From NCBI GenBank assembly GCA_964564535.1, contig CAZMBH010000012.1, positions 1-19,999 on the forward strand: 19,999 nt of DNA, given 5' to 3'. Below are positions 1-7,300 of this stretch, one piece after another. Source of the stretch: GWC2-37-13 sp964564535 (GTDB lineage Bacteria; Patescibacteriota; Microgenomatia; UBA1406; GWC2-37-13). Made by a program: the position numbers and the translations under genes. The number at the start of each line of letters is the position of its first letter. The first letter of the stretch is position 1. The notes beneath the pieces are model-generated. The model searched no databases, had not been told where the DNA came from, and was given only the letters and a program-made list of their open reading frames with translations.

Positions 1-2253
1 GAAACATTTAATCAAAGTGCTAAGGATTTTTGCTTACCTCGACTTAAAGAAGCCGTCGAGCCAGGAATAAAAAGAGTACTTGATCGATTAGGCTTTATTG
101 AGGTATTAGATAAAAAAACTGCCGTTGATCTCAGATTAAGGACCCTTGAAGCATATTGGGCTCTCAAAGGACTTAATTATTTGCTTGAGCCAGAAGTACT
201 TGAACCTAAAAGAGGTCATTATTCTGAAATAATTGGCCTCAGAGAGGCTCAATTAAAAAATGATTATCAAGTAATTCAGGATATAAGAATACGTGAAGTA
301 GTTAAAAGACTAAATACATCAAAAGAAGGAAAAAAATTATGGGGTTCAATGTTAAATACTGCTTTTTCTACTGATAGCGGAAAAATTACTGATATAGCAA
401 TGAATAGACTATCTTCAATAGTTGAAATTGCCACACGTAAATCAGAAAAAAAACCGAGTGATAAGAAAAAAGCGATAATTTTTGCCCACCCTGCGGATGC
501 ATTAACGACTACACCCTACACTAAAGATAAATATGGTTTTCACAAGTGGATAACATTCTTTACTATGGTTGCTGGTGGAGCTCTCCCCTATGTTGGCGCC
601 GCAACACTCTATGCCGAACTTATGATGACCGAAAAATTTGATGTAGAGATAGTCGATTTTACCGATAAAGAAAAAATTAATTCAGTCCTTCAAGGGGGAA
701 AATGTGATTTAGCATTAATCTCTGGCGCCAATAATAGTGAAATCTCTCACATATTAGATTTAAACAAAAAAATGAAAGAGAAAAATATTCCAGTACTTAA
801 TGGTGGTGTGTCTGCTTCAACCTCAGATTTAGACACTCTAATTAAGGATGGCCATTCGGTGTTTATTGGTGAAGTTGAGGGAGCAGGTGAAGATATTTAC
901 GAATGGTTAAATAAGGGTGGCGATACTACTGTATTTGTTCGTGGTAAGGAAAATCCTATCATTAATCAACTGAGGGCCGATAGCTTACCTATTACCCATC
1001 TATCGAATCTACCAATACACGTCAATATGCAAGAAGCTTATGCTGCGGATAAAGAAAGAAGCGGTTATTTAGGGCACAGAATGAAAGCTACTGAAATGAT
1101 GAGACCGATTGCGGAATTTGCTGGAACCAAATATGAACCACCTCCATACTGTCAACCACATGCAACCATAGCCGGAGCCGGTTGTCCCAATAAGTGTGAT
1201 TTCTGCGCAACTACTATTAACGGATACCAAGGCACAAATATGAGAGCTAAACCATTGGAATCAATTAAACAAGAATGGGAAGCGGCCAGATCTCGAAATA
1301 TTGCCACTGTTGATCAAAACTTGACAGCTCTTGGAAAACCATATTTTACTCAATTATTGGAATTAGCTAGAAGTCTTGGTAAAAAAATTGCGTTTCAAGG
1401 TGAAGTATTATTTTTTGACAATCCGCCAGGGAATGCCGGTTCATTGTTTGATAGATCTCCCGGTCATTATGTCAAAAGAAATCAACTGACTAACAGTTGG
1501 GTCACTTTGAAAAGAGATCGTCAAAATGGGGAGATTACCATTACATCAGCTCCTCCAGAAATAAGACAAGAATATGGTATTAGTGATCAGTTTTGTTTTG
1601 TTGGCACACCGGAACAGAGAAGGATGATAGAAGAAGATTTTGGGATTGTTCCTTGGGTAGAAAGATATTTTTTTGATGGTACAAAAAACGACGTTAAATT
1701 AGAAACATTACTGCGAAAAACAATTTTAGGCTTAGAGGTCGGATTAGAAAGCCCTACTAAAATGAGGGGAACTATGCCGGGAAGAAAAGATCCATCTCGT
1801 TATCCTGAGGCCATAAAGAGATTAAATAAATTAGGTATAGTTGTATTCGGGACATCAATTATTAATTTTGCTCAAATTGATAATAAATTACAGTCAAAAT
1901 ATATTGAGGAAATGCTTTATTGGCTAATAAATAATGTGCCTGTTTCTATTTCTATTCCTATGGCCTTGACTTATGTTGAAGGAACTCCAGCATACGAGAA
2001 AGCAAGAAGGGAAGGCAAACTACCAGCACAAAAACCACGGAGCGATTTTGATTTTAAAGCTTTAGAATTTAATTCAACATTGGCAACTGATCCAACAACT
2101 GAAGAAACCACGCGAATTATACGCTCCGAAATGTTCAGTTTACGAAATATACAAAAAAGATTATCAACAATTAGATTATCACCTAAAAAGTTAATGTTTG
2201 TTTGGTTATTTAACCTTATCACAAGTAAAGTATTCGTTGATGAAATGAATTGA
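1..2253 (+). CDS. Radical SAM protein with N-terminal B12-binding-like domain (5' end outside window)
   Basis: The frame is open from base 1, so the gene starts before the window; the TTG at 181 is not a credible start because the 60 codons before it are also coding. About 750 residues are visible. A Rossmann-like segment at roughly 480-930 resembles the cobalamin-binding domain seen before many radical SAM cores, but I see no DxHxxG ligand motif, so B12 may not be bound. The CxxxCxxC cluster motif (CPNKCDFC) has Cys codons at 1183, 1195 and 1204 and would hold the 4Fe-4S cluster that cleaves S-adenosylmethionine. The core continues with a GLEVGLES strand near 1730-1755, typical of the B12/radical SAM superfamily. 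A long insert (about 1430-1660) separates the cluster from the later core strands. Substrate unknown. It is convergent with the minus-strand genes to its right. Superfamily call is firm; the specific role is not. Confidence 0.85.
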   Translation, partial: ETFNQSAKDFCLPRLKEAVEPGIKRVLDRLGFIEVLDKKTAVDLRLRTLEAYWALKGLNYLLEPEVLEPKRGHYSEIIGLREAQLKNDYQVIQDIRIREVVKRLNTSKEGKKLWGSMLNTAFSTDSGKITDIAMNRLSSIVEIATRKSEKKPSDKKKAIIFAHPADALTTTPYTKDKYGFHKWITFFTMVAGGALPYVGAATLYAELMMTEKFDVEIVDFTDKEKINSVLQGGKCDLALISGANNSEISHILDLNKKMKEKNIPVLNGGVSASTSDLDTLIKDGHSVFIGEVEGAGEDIYEWLNKGGDTTVFVRGKENPIINQLRADSLPITHLSNLPIHVNMQEAYAADKERSGYLGHRMKATEMMRPIAEFAGTKYEPPPYCQPHATIAGAGCPNKCDFCATTINGYQGTNMRAKPLESIKQEWEAARSRNIATVDQNLTALGKPYFTQLLELARSLGKKIAFQGEVLFFDNPPGNAGSLFDRSPGHYVKRNQLTNSWVTLKRDRQNGEITITSAPPEIRQEYGISDQFCFVGTPEQRRMIEEDFGIVPWVERYFFDGTKNDVKLETLLRKTILGLEVGLESPTKMRGTMPGRKDPSRYPEAIKRLNKLGIVVFGTSIINFAQIDNKLQSKYIEEMLYWLINNVPVSISIPMALTYVEGTPAYEKARREGKLPAQKPRSDFDFKALEFNSTLATDPTTEETTRIIRSEMFSLRNIQKRLSTIRLSPKKLMFVWLFNLITSKVFVDEMN

Positions 2254-2257
2254 GGAT

Positions 2258-2296
2258 TCTTTTCACCGTCTTGGAATCGATAACAGAGCGGCGGAT
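2258..2296 (-). pseudogene. Degenerate copy of the atpC 3' coding end (copy 3)
   Basis: Read on the minus strand, 13 codons give IRRSVIDSK-T-V-KR. The C-terminus of AtpC (4549-4587) gives IRRSVIDSK-L-M-KR. Eleven of 13 residues match. In the first nine codons all five base differences are synonymous third-position changes (for example GAT/GAC, GTT/GTC, TCT/TCC). It has no start and lacks the terminal part and stop of atpC. It lies 12 bp beyond the DUF4143 gene stop and directly against the stop of the radical SAM gene. The simplest reading is a left-over gene end from an insertion or recombination at atpC. Confidence 0.65.
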
Positions 2297-2308
2297 AAAT
2301 ACCTTACC

Positions 2309-3463
2309 TTACTTCCCTATTAAAATTTCTGATATTTTTTCTAGGTAATTTTGAGAAGTGATTTTTTTACTAATATTAGGAAAGGGAAAAATATTTTTAG
2401 TGTTTCCGCTTTTTGATTTTATTTCGACCGTGATGTAGTTTTTTTTGTAATCCTCAATAATCAGATCTACCTCCTTTCCACCGTACTCCCGATAAAAATA
2501 CGTATTTATTTTTGCGTTTTGCAGTTTACGAGATTTTTCAATCTCAATAACAATAAAATTTTCGAAGACACCGCCCTTGTCCTGACGGATATCGAGATCC
2601 CTAAAATCTTTGATTAATATATTACGAATGCCCAAATCATAAAAATATAGTTTACGATTCTCCGAAACGGCTTTTCTTATATTGGTTTTAAACGAAGGGA
2701 GTGAAATTAGTATGTAGTTTTTAATAAAAATTTCAATATAGTTTGAGACGGTGGATGGAGCAGCACCTAAAGAATTTGCTATTTCTCGAACAGAAACTTC
2801 AGAGCCCAATTGTAAAGCGATTTTGGTTAAAATATCCTTGGCGAGTTTAGTATTTTTTAAATCGTAAATATCGATAACGTCCTTTAGGACATAAGAATCA
2901 AGCATATGTTGTAAAAGGTCAATTCTCTCTTTTTCCGTCGAATCTTCCTTTGAGAAAACCTCTGGATAAGCGCCGTAAATTTGCAGTTTTTTTGCCAATT
3001 TATCTTTAAATTCTCCCATCTCTGACAACTTTGGTTTTTCGTTATTTAAAATTTCAAATATTGAAAGTGGTAAACAATAAATTTCGTTAAATCGACCTGC
3101 AAGTGTATCAAATTCTTTAGAAGATTTTTGACGAAGTTCAGAACTTCCGGTAGCAATAATTTTAACCTTAAACTCGTCAAATAATATTTTTAACATTACC
3201 GTTGCTTCGGGATAGTTTTGAACCTCATCTATCAGAATTACCTTGTTTTCCTTAACAATTGCTTCAAGGATTTCTTTTCTAGGGGCAAATTTATCCCTAT
3301 CTGACTGCAGGTCAAAATTATACTTTGCTACCTTTAATTCCTGAGCAAGTTTATTGATAATGGTAGTTTTTCCAGAACGTCTCGGTCCCCAAACAAATAA
3401 TATTTTATTATCATAATCTTTGAGGTATTTATTTATGGTATCTTCTATATAACGTTTTAACAT
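2309..3463 (-). CDS. AAA-family ATPase with DUF4143 domain
   Basis: A 384-residue protein of the widespread ATP-binding/DUF4143 family. Visible in order: P-loop GPRRSGKT (residues 26-33), Walker B VILIDE (75-80), sensor-like ATGSSEL (104-110), an LAGR motif (121-124), a helix-turn-helix-like segment (about 222-243, SVREIANSLGAAPSTVSNY), and a C-terminal DUF4143 region with the VD...EIK pattern (D333, E347, K349) of PD-(D/E)XK-like folds. Length is usual for the family. The biological role of these proteins is poorly understood; they are common in CPR bacteria and archaea and often lie in variable regions. The gene has its own promoter and a palindromic operator-like site just upstream, so it is probably transcribed independently of the genes before it. 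The ATG lies about 6 nt from the predicted transcription start, giving an almost leaderless mRNA. Confidence 0.88.
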   Translation of the reverse strand: MLKRYIEDTINKYLKDYDNKILFVWGPRRSGKTTIINKLAQELKVAKYNFDLQSDRDKFAPRKEILEAIVKENKVILIDEVQNYPEATVMLKILFDEFKVKIIATGSSELRQKSSKEFDTLAGRFNEIYCLPLSIFEILNNEKPKLSEMGEFKDKLAKKLQIYGAYPEVFSKEDSTEKERIDLLQHMLDSYVLKDVIDIYDLKNTKLAKDILTKIALQLGSEVSVREIANSLGAAPSTVSNYIEIFIKNYILISLPSFKTNIRKAVSENRKLYFYDLGIRNILIKDFRDLDIRQDKGGVFENFIVIEIEKSRKLQNAKINTYFYREYGGKEVDLIIEDYKKNYITVEIKSKSGNTKNIFPFPNISKKITSQNYLEKISEILIGK

Positions 3464-3474
3464 AATCGTATATT

Positions 3475-3525
3475 CATTTTAGTACTAATTTATAGTTTGT
3501 CAATACGCATTTTAGTACTAAAATG
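3475..3525. promoter_or_regulatory. Operator-like palindrome pair over the DUF4143 ATPase promoter
   Basis: CATTTTAGTACTAAAATG at 3508-3525 is a perfect 18-bp palindrome. A second copy of its left part, CATTTTAGTACTAA, lies at 3475-3488. The copies are 33 bp apart start to start, about three helical turns. The distal copy is upstream of the -35 box and the proximal copy covers the -10 box, the usual layout for a dimeric repressor acting on a promoter. The ATPase itself has a helix-turn-helix-like segment, so autoregulation is possible but not shown. Confidence 0.6.
3476..3503 (-). promoter_or_regulatory. Sigma70-type promoter of the DUF4143 ATPase gene
   Basis: Minus strand: TTGACA (3503-3498, perfect -35), 16-bp spacer, TAAAAT (3481-3476, five of six). 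Predicted start near 3469, about 6 nt before the ATG at 3463. Confidence 0.65.
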
Positions 3526-3553
3526 GAGATCAATTAGCCTTAGGTGAAGTATT

Positions 3554-3592
3554 TTAAGTATGTCTGGATTTTCGTCTCTTCATGAGCTTTGA
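3554..3592 (-). pseudogene. Degenerate copy of the atpC 3' coding end with stop (copy 2)
   Basis: Minus strand, 12 codons plus stop: SKLMKRRK-S-R-H-T-stop. AtpC ends SKLMKRRK-A-R-P-V-stop, with TAA at the same position. A 15-bp block TTTTCGTCTCTTCAT is identical at 3569-3583 and 4543-4557; S, K and L before it differ only synonymously. The fragment overlaps the last codons of the AbiEii-type gene in another frame and supplies that gene's TGA stop. It separates the AbiEii module from the ATPase module, just as copy 3 ends the ATPase module. Confidence 0.7.
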
Positions 3593-4224
3593 AGAGTTTT
3601 TTTGAGATAATCTTCTACCGATTGTTGGAGATATGATCTGATTTCATCCTCATTATATTTTTTTTCGACAAACTCAATTGGCACGATTTTTACGTCGTCG
3701 AAATACCTTAATTGCTCCAGAAATTGAGTTGAGACAAACTCTCCTTTAAATTTTTCACCGGACAACTTGATAATTTTTTCCAAATCAATATGTTTGTTTT
3801 TAATCAAATAAAATACGTCAACATAATCGCGCCAAACGGCCCGTCTTCCAATTGTAATAGCTTTATCAAGCGCTATATCATCAATCGAAGATAGAGAAAG
3901 TGAGTCGGTGGGAATCGTTAAATGAAGTGTTTTAAAGTAATACCAAAGAAAAGTAACTTTAATGCTATTTTGCGTAATAAAACTTATCTGGTCCGCAGTG
4001 TTGACATAAAAAGTTACATCCCCAAATATTTCTTTAACTTTAAGTCGTAGTTTATTATCTATTTCCCTATTAATAAAAACGTCAAAGTCTTCCGAAATCC
4101 GATGGTTTAACTGTAAAGCTAATGCTGTTCCACCAGCTAGATATCCATCATTTTGAAACGCTTTCAACTTATTAAAGACAATCAATCTGTCATTATCCAA
4201 TATTTCAATATGTATTTTTGACAT
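3580..4224 (-). CDS. AbiEii/AbiGii-type nucleotidyltransferase (toxin family)
   Basis: A 214-residue protein of the AbiEii nucleotidyltransferase family (DUF1814). It shows the family's GG motif (GGTALALQ, residues 31-38) followed by the D-x-D pair of the polymerase-beta-type fold (SEDFDVF, D46 and D48), then the downstream lysine and RD..D motif (K121, R132-D133, D136). In characterised AbiE systems the toxin uses NTP to nucleotidylate tRNA and is held by an antitoxin gene upstream. All recognisable catalytic residues are present, so activity is plausible. The start overlaps the upstream DUF6922-like gene by 20 bp, suggesting translational coupling. The final codons and TGA stop lie inside a copy of the atpC 3' end, so the C-terminus may have been altered when the module inserted. 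Toxin function is inferred from family only. Confidence 0.82.
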   Translation of the reverse strand: MSKIHIEILDNDRLIVFNKLKAFQNDGYLAGGTALALQLNHRISEDFDVFINREIDNKLRLKVKEIFGDVTFYVNTADQISFITQNSIKVTFLWYYFKTLHLTIPTDSLSLSSIDDIALDKAITIGRRAVWRDYVDVFYLIKNKHIDLEKIIKLSGEKFKGEFVSTQFLEQLRYFDDVKIVPIEFVEKKYNEDEIRSYLQQSVEDYLKKTLQSS

Positions 4225-4489
4225 AATATTTTTCGTCAGGGTGCCAATTCTTTAATCCCAGTATGGCGTCTTTAACAAAATAAAAACGGGGGCGGGAGTA
4301 ATCCTTAAATGAAACCATAAAGACATCAATAATGTCTTTTTTTGAATATATGCTGGTCAACCAACTTATATCATTAAGAATACCAAAAGACAGTATTTGA
4401 TGGATAATATAGTATTTGTCTTTATCAAGACTAATATTATTAATATTTGCTGACCAAAAGACCGATTGAAAATGATGAGGTAATTTCAT
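4205..4489 (-). CDS. Small DUF6922-like protein, probable partner of the AbiEii-type enzyme
   Basis: A 94-residue soluble protein. Its N-terminus (LPHHFQSVFWSANINNISLDKD) and the following segment (IIHQILSFGILNDISWL, then DIIDVFMVS...RPRFYFV) match my memory of the DUF6922 pattern, small proteins commonly encoded just upstream of AbiEii/DUF1814 nucleotidyltransferases. No enzymatic motif is visible. It overlaps the downstream nucleotidyltransferase gene by 20 bp, so the two are co-translated, and gene order fits an antitoxin-first arrangement. A TATAAT box lies exactly 6 nt before the ATG, predicting a leaderless mRNA. The antitoxin role is an inference from position. Confidence 0.65.
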   Translation of the reverse strand: MKLPHHFQSVFWSANINNISLDKDKYYIIHQILSFGILNDISWLTSIYSKKDIIDVFMVSFKDYSRPRFYFVKDAILGLKNWHPDEKYYVKNTY

Positions 4490-4495
4490 GCTTAT

Positions 4496-4524
4496 ATTAT
4501 ATCAATTTCAGAGATTTGTTTATA
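4496..4524 (-). promoter_or_regulatory. Extended -10 promoter of the DUF6922-AbiEii pair
   Basis: Minus strand: TATAAA (4524-4519), 17-bp spacer, TGA-TATAAT (perfect -10 at 4501-4496 with a TGn extension). Six bases separate the -10 box from the ATG at 4489, placing the predicted start on the A of ATG. The -35 box lies just behind the atpC stop codon, so the pair has its own promoter directly behind the atp operon; no terminator is visible between them. Confidence 0.6.
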
Positions 4525-4527
4525 CTT

Positions 4528-4944
4528 TTAAACAGGTCTTGCTTTTCGTCTCTTCATTAATTTGGAGTCGATGACGGAGCGGCGAATGATAGTCATAGCT
4601 TCAGCCCGCTCTTTTTCATCAGAAGACTTCGATAAAATAAGTTTTGCCTGCTCAACTGCTTTATCAGTGAGGTTTTTGTCGATTTCATTTTGCCCGTAAG
4701 CCCGGGAAACTAACACAGTAACTGTTTCTCCATTGGTTTCCAGATAGCCACCGCCGATAGCCAAATCATCCTCGCCACCGTCTTTTTTTATTTTAACAAT
4801 ACCCTCGACTAGTAAAGAAAATAGATGAACGTGGTGTGGTAAAACGGTTATTTCCCCATCTGAAGTCGGCACGGTGACAGAATTAACCTGTTTATCCATG
4901 ACGATCTTGCGGGGGGTAATAACTTTAAGACGTATAGTATTCAT
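4528..4944 (-). CDS. atpC: F1 ATP synthase epsilon subunit
   Basis: 138 residues, normal for the family. The N-terminal beta-sandwich is recognisable (IRLKVITPRK, VTVPTSDGEITVLPHHVHLFSLL, GGGYLETNGETVTVLV), followed by the two-helix C-terminal domain that can inhibit rotation. It is part of the F1 central stalk, binding gamma and the c-ring. It is the last atp gene, separated from atpD by 64 bp that contain two hairpins. Its last codons (IRRSVIDSKLMKRRK, 4543-4587) recur as fragments at 3554-3592 and 2258-2296, so its 3' end appears to be an insertion hot spot; the present copy is intact with a TAA stop. Confidence 0.95.
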   Translation of the reverse strand: MNTIRLKVITPRKIVMDKQVNSVTVPTSDGEITVLPHHVHLFSLLVEGIVKIKKDGGEDDLAIGGGYLETNGETVTVLVSRAYGQNEIDKNLTDKAVEQAKLILSKSSDEKERAEAMTIIRRSVIDSKLMKRRKARPV

Positions 4945-4957
4945 ATTGAAAATTTTA

Positions 4958-4983
4958 TGGATCCCCGCCTTCGCGGGGATGAC
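4958..4983. repeat. GC-rich palindromic repeat, copy A (atpD-atpC junction)
   Basis: TGG + ATCCCCGC-CTTC-GCGGGGAT + GAC. The 8-bp stem with a 4-nt loop occupies 4961-4980. The same 26-bp unit occurs inside murT at 16747-16772 with two differences that preserve pairing. It belongs to the common short dispersed palindrome type whose translation in one frame reads IPAFAGMT. Confidence 0.8.
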
Positions 4984-5010
4984 CGACTTTTTATTTGATT
5001 TATGTCGGTC
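4981..5010. repeat. Inverted repeat at the atpD stop codon
   Basis: GACCGAC (4981-4987) and GTCGGTC (5004-5010) form a perfect 7-bp stem with a 16-nt AT-rich loop. It overlaps the atpD stop codon (TGA, 5011-5009) and abuts repeat copy A, so the atpD-atpC mRNA junction carries two hairpins in tandem. There is no U-tract, so a processing, stability or tuning role is more likely than termination. Confidence 0.5.
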
Positions 5011-6379
5011 ACTTCACCTCTTCTATTCCTCCCACCATATAAAAATTCATTTCTGATTTAATGTCGTGTTTGCCTTCCAAAATTTCTTTAAATCCGCGGA
5101 CGGTTTCAGCAACAGGGACATATTTACCAGCTCTTCCGGTAAAAGGTTCAGCGACAAACATTGGTTGGGTTAAAAATCTTTGGATTTTTCGGGCCCGGGA
5201 AACTGTCAGTTTATCTGTCTCGGACAGTTCTTCCATTCCAAGGATGGCGATAATATCCTGGAGATCTTTATATCTCTGCAAAGTCTTCAAAACATCTCTT
5301 GTTACTTGATAATGCTCTTCTCCAACGATATCAATATCAAGTGCTCTTGAAGATGAGGTTAATGGGTCAATTGCCGGATATAATCCCTGTTCAGACAAAG
5401 CCCGCTCAAGGGTAATTGATGCGTCAACGTGAGCAAATGTGGCAACGGGCGCTGGATCTGTGTAATCATCGGCTGGGACGTAAACTGCCTGAATAGAAGT
5501 AATCGATCCTTTATTAGTTGAGGTGATTCTTTCCTGCAATGCGGCCATTTCTGAAGCTAAGGTTGGTTGATATCCCACAGCAGATGGAATTCTTCCTAAT
5601 AAGGCGGAAACTTCACTTCCGGCTTGGGCAAATCTAAAGATATTATCAATAAATAGCAGCACATCCATGTTTTTCTGATCTCTAAAATATTCAGCCATAG
5701 TCACTCCGGTTAGTGCAACCCGAAGCCTATTCCCTGGAGGCTCATTCATTTGACCGAAAACCAATGAGGTATTTTTTAAAACCTTAGTTTCTTTCATTTC
5801 CAACCAAAGATCATTACCTTCACGGGTTCTCTCACCAACTCCGGTAAAGACAGAAACTCCGTGATGATTTTTGGCGACGTTATGAATCATCTCTTGGATC
5901 AAAACAGTTTTACCAACTCCGGCTCCTCCAAAGATGGCGACTTTTCCACCTTTAATAAATGGAGCAATTAGATCAATGACTTTAATACCGGTTTCAAAGA
6001 TTTCCTGTTCAACCGACTGTTCGACAAGTTTTGGAGGTGAAGCGTGAATTGACGAACTAAATTTTGATTTTATCGGACCCAATTCATCGACTGGTTCTCC
6101 GAGGACGTTCATAATTCTTCCCTGAGTTGCCTCACCTGTTGGAACGGTAATAGGCTTACCGGTATTGGAAACCTTCATACCTCTTTTTAAACCAAAGACG
6201 TTAGCCATGGCCACTGTTCGAACAAAGCCTTGATCTAAAATTGCTTCAACTTCAAGAACAATTTTTCCTAATTTTTTATCTTCAATAATTAAAGCATCAT
6301 AAATTTTAGGAGTTTCATTCTCTTTAAATTTAATGTCAACAACCACACCCCTGATCGAAACAATTTGGCCTACGTTCAT
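5009..6379 (-). CDS. atpD: F1 ATP synthase beta subunit (catalytic)
   Basis: 456 residues. Contains the P-loop GGAGVGKT (residues 151-158), the GERTREGND catalytic-glutamate segment, the Walker B region VLLFIDNIFRFAQAGSE and the conserved LLGRIPSAVGYQPTL stretch. Together with alpha it forms the hexamer that synthesises ATP from ADP and phosphate, on the cytoplasmic side of the membrane. All catalytic motifs are intact. It lies between atpG and atpC in canonical order. The 24-bp gap from atpG is AT-only with no Shine-Dalgarno sequence, while the gap to atpC carries two hairpins. Confidence 0.98.
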   Translation of the reverse strand: MNVGQIVSIRGVVVDIKFKENETPKIYDALIIEDKKLGKIVLEVEAILDQGFVRTVAMANVFGLKRGMKVSNTGKPITVPTGEATQGRIMNVLGEPVDELGPIKSKFSSSIHASPPKLVEQSVEQEIFETGIKVIDLIAPFIKGGKVAIFGGAGVGKTVLIQEMIHNVAKNHHGVSVFTGVGERTREGNDLWLEMKETKVLKNTSLVFGQMNEPPGNRLRVALTGVTMAEYFRDQKNMDVLLFIDNIFRFAQAGSEVSALLGRIPSAVGYQPTLASEMAALQERITSTNKGSITSIQAVYVPADDYTDPAPVATFAHVDASITLERALSEQGLYPAIDPLTSSSRALDIDIVGEEHYQVTRDVLKTLQRYKDLQDIIAILGMEELSETDKLTVSRARKIQRFLTQPMFVAEPFTGRAGKYVPVAETVRGFKEILEGKHDIKSEMNFYMVGGIEEVK

Positions 6380-6403
6380 AATTTGATTTAAAATTTTTAA
6401 TAA

Positions 6404-7267
6404 TTAATTTGACTCAACAGATTCCTTGGCTGTCACCATATCCAGTAATTCGCTTGTAATCTTTTCCTGTCTTATTTTATTTCGCACCATCGTTAGATTG
6501 TAAATTACATCAGTTGCATTATCAGTGGCGTTTTTCATTGCCATCATCCGAAGAGAATGTTCTCCAGCTTCGCTTTGAATGAGAGCAAAACGCAATTTTT
6601 CTTCAACAAAACTTCGAAGTAATGAATCGATAATTTTTTTTGGGTTTGGTTCAATTAAATATTCCGATTCTTTTGTTTTTATTTCTCCAGAGGATTCAGC
6701 TTTTTGAGTAAAGTTTATCGGTAATAAAGTTGTAACAACAGGATTAGACTGAATGGTTGAAACAAATTGATTGTGGTATAGATCTATCTTTTTGTAAGTT
6801 CTGTCCAGATATTTAGTTAATGCAAATTCAAAAAGAGCGGAAACATTATTCATTGGAATATTAGAAGAATAGTCCGCTGTAATGTTAGCCGAAAATTTAC
6901 TTAATAAATTTGCTTTTTTCCCAACAATAATAAAGTCGGTATTTTTAAAATCGGTATTTTTTACAATAAAACGGAGCAAATTAAAGTTAAAACTACCGCA
7001 AAGTCCTTTATTACTGGCAATCACTATTGCTAAGTTTTTTCTTTCAATCTTATCCTTCGGAAAACTAATTAGCGGAGAAAGCGAAGGGTCTATTTTTGGA
7101 CTTACAGCCCGGATAATGTTTTCAATCTCAACTTGATAAGGCCGGCCGTCAACCGCAACCTGTTGAGCCTTTTTCATCTTAATAGCTGATACAAGCTGCA
7201 TGGCTTTGGTAATTTTTTTAACGTTTGTTACCGATTTGATTTTCTTTCGAATCGTTCGAATGTTCAT
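6404..7267 (-). CDS. atpG: F1 ATP synthase gamma subunit
   Basis: 287 residues, the usual length. The N-terminal helix (IRKKIKSVTNVKKITKAMQLVSA) and the C-terminal helix (MKNATDNATDVIYNLTMVRNKIRQEKIT then ELLDMVTAKE) are the conserved coiled pair that forms the rotating shaft inside the alpha/beta hexamer. The Rossmann-like middle includes IVIASNKGLCGSFN. It follows atpA after a 36-bp gap that is almost entirely a GC-rich hairpin and precedes atpD. Nothing unusual in the protein itself. Confidence 0.97.
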   Translation of the reverse strand: MNIRTIRKKIKSVTNVKKITKAMQLVSAIKMKKAQQVAVDGRPYQVEIENIIRAVSPKIDPSLSPLISFPKDKIERKNLAIVIASNKGLCGSFNFNLLRFIVKNTDFKNTDFIIVGKKANLLSKFSANITADYSSNIPMNNVSALFEFALTKYLDRTYKKIDLYHNQFVSTIQSNPVVTTLLPINFTQKAESSGEIKTKESEYLIEPNPKKIIDSLLRSFVEEKLRFALIQSEAGEHSLRMMAMKNATDNATDVIYNLTMVRNKIRQEKITSELLDMVTAKESVESN

Positions 7268-7276
7268 AAATATATT

Positions 7277-7300
7277 TAGGGTCGGGGAACCCGACCCCTA
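7277..7300. repeat. GC-rich palindrome at the atpA-atpG junction
   Basis: GGGTCGGG (7279-7286), GAA loop, CCCGACCC (7290-7297), extended by flanking TA/TA with one bulged C. It fills most of the 36-bp gap between atpA and atpG. It differs in sequence from the ATCCCCGY repeat but has the same character: a short GC-rich stem in an AT-rich genome. Confidence 0.75.

Noticed and set aside
181..183. TTG as start of the radical SAM gene
   Set aside because: The frame stays open and protein-like to base 1, so the gene begins outside the window.
1971..2222. Minus-strand ORF within the radical SAM gene
   Set aside because: Shadow of the coding strand; low-complexity hydrophobic translation with no start context.
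2309..4489. Insertion sequence or CRISPR array as explanation for the accessory block
   Set aside because: No transposase, terminal inverted repeats or regularly spaced repeats are visible; the flanking repeats are atpC gene ends.
4874..5056. 60-codon plus-strand ORF containing the peptide IPAFAGMT
   Set aside because: It is the translation of the palindromic repeat between atpD and atpC plus antisense atpC and atpD; it has no codon pattern of its own.
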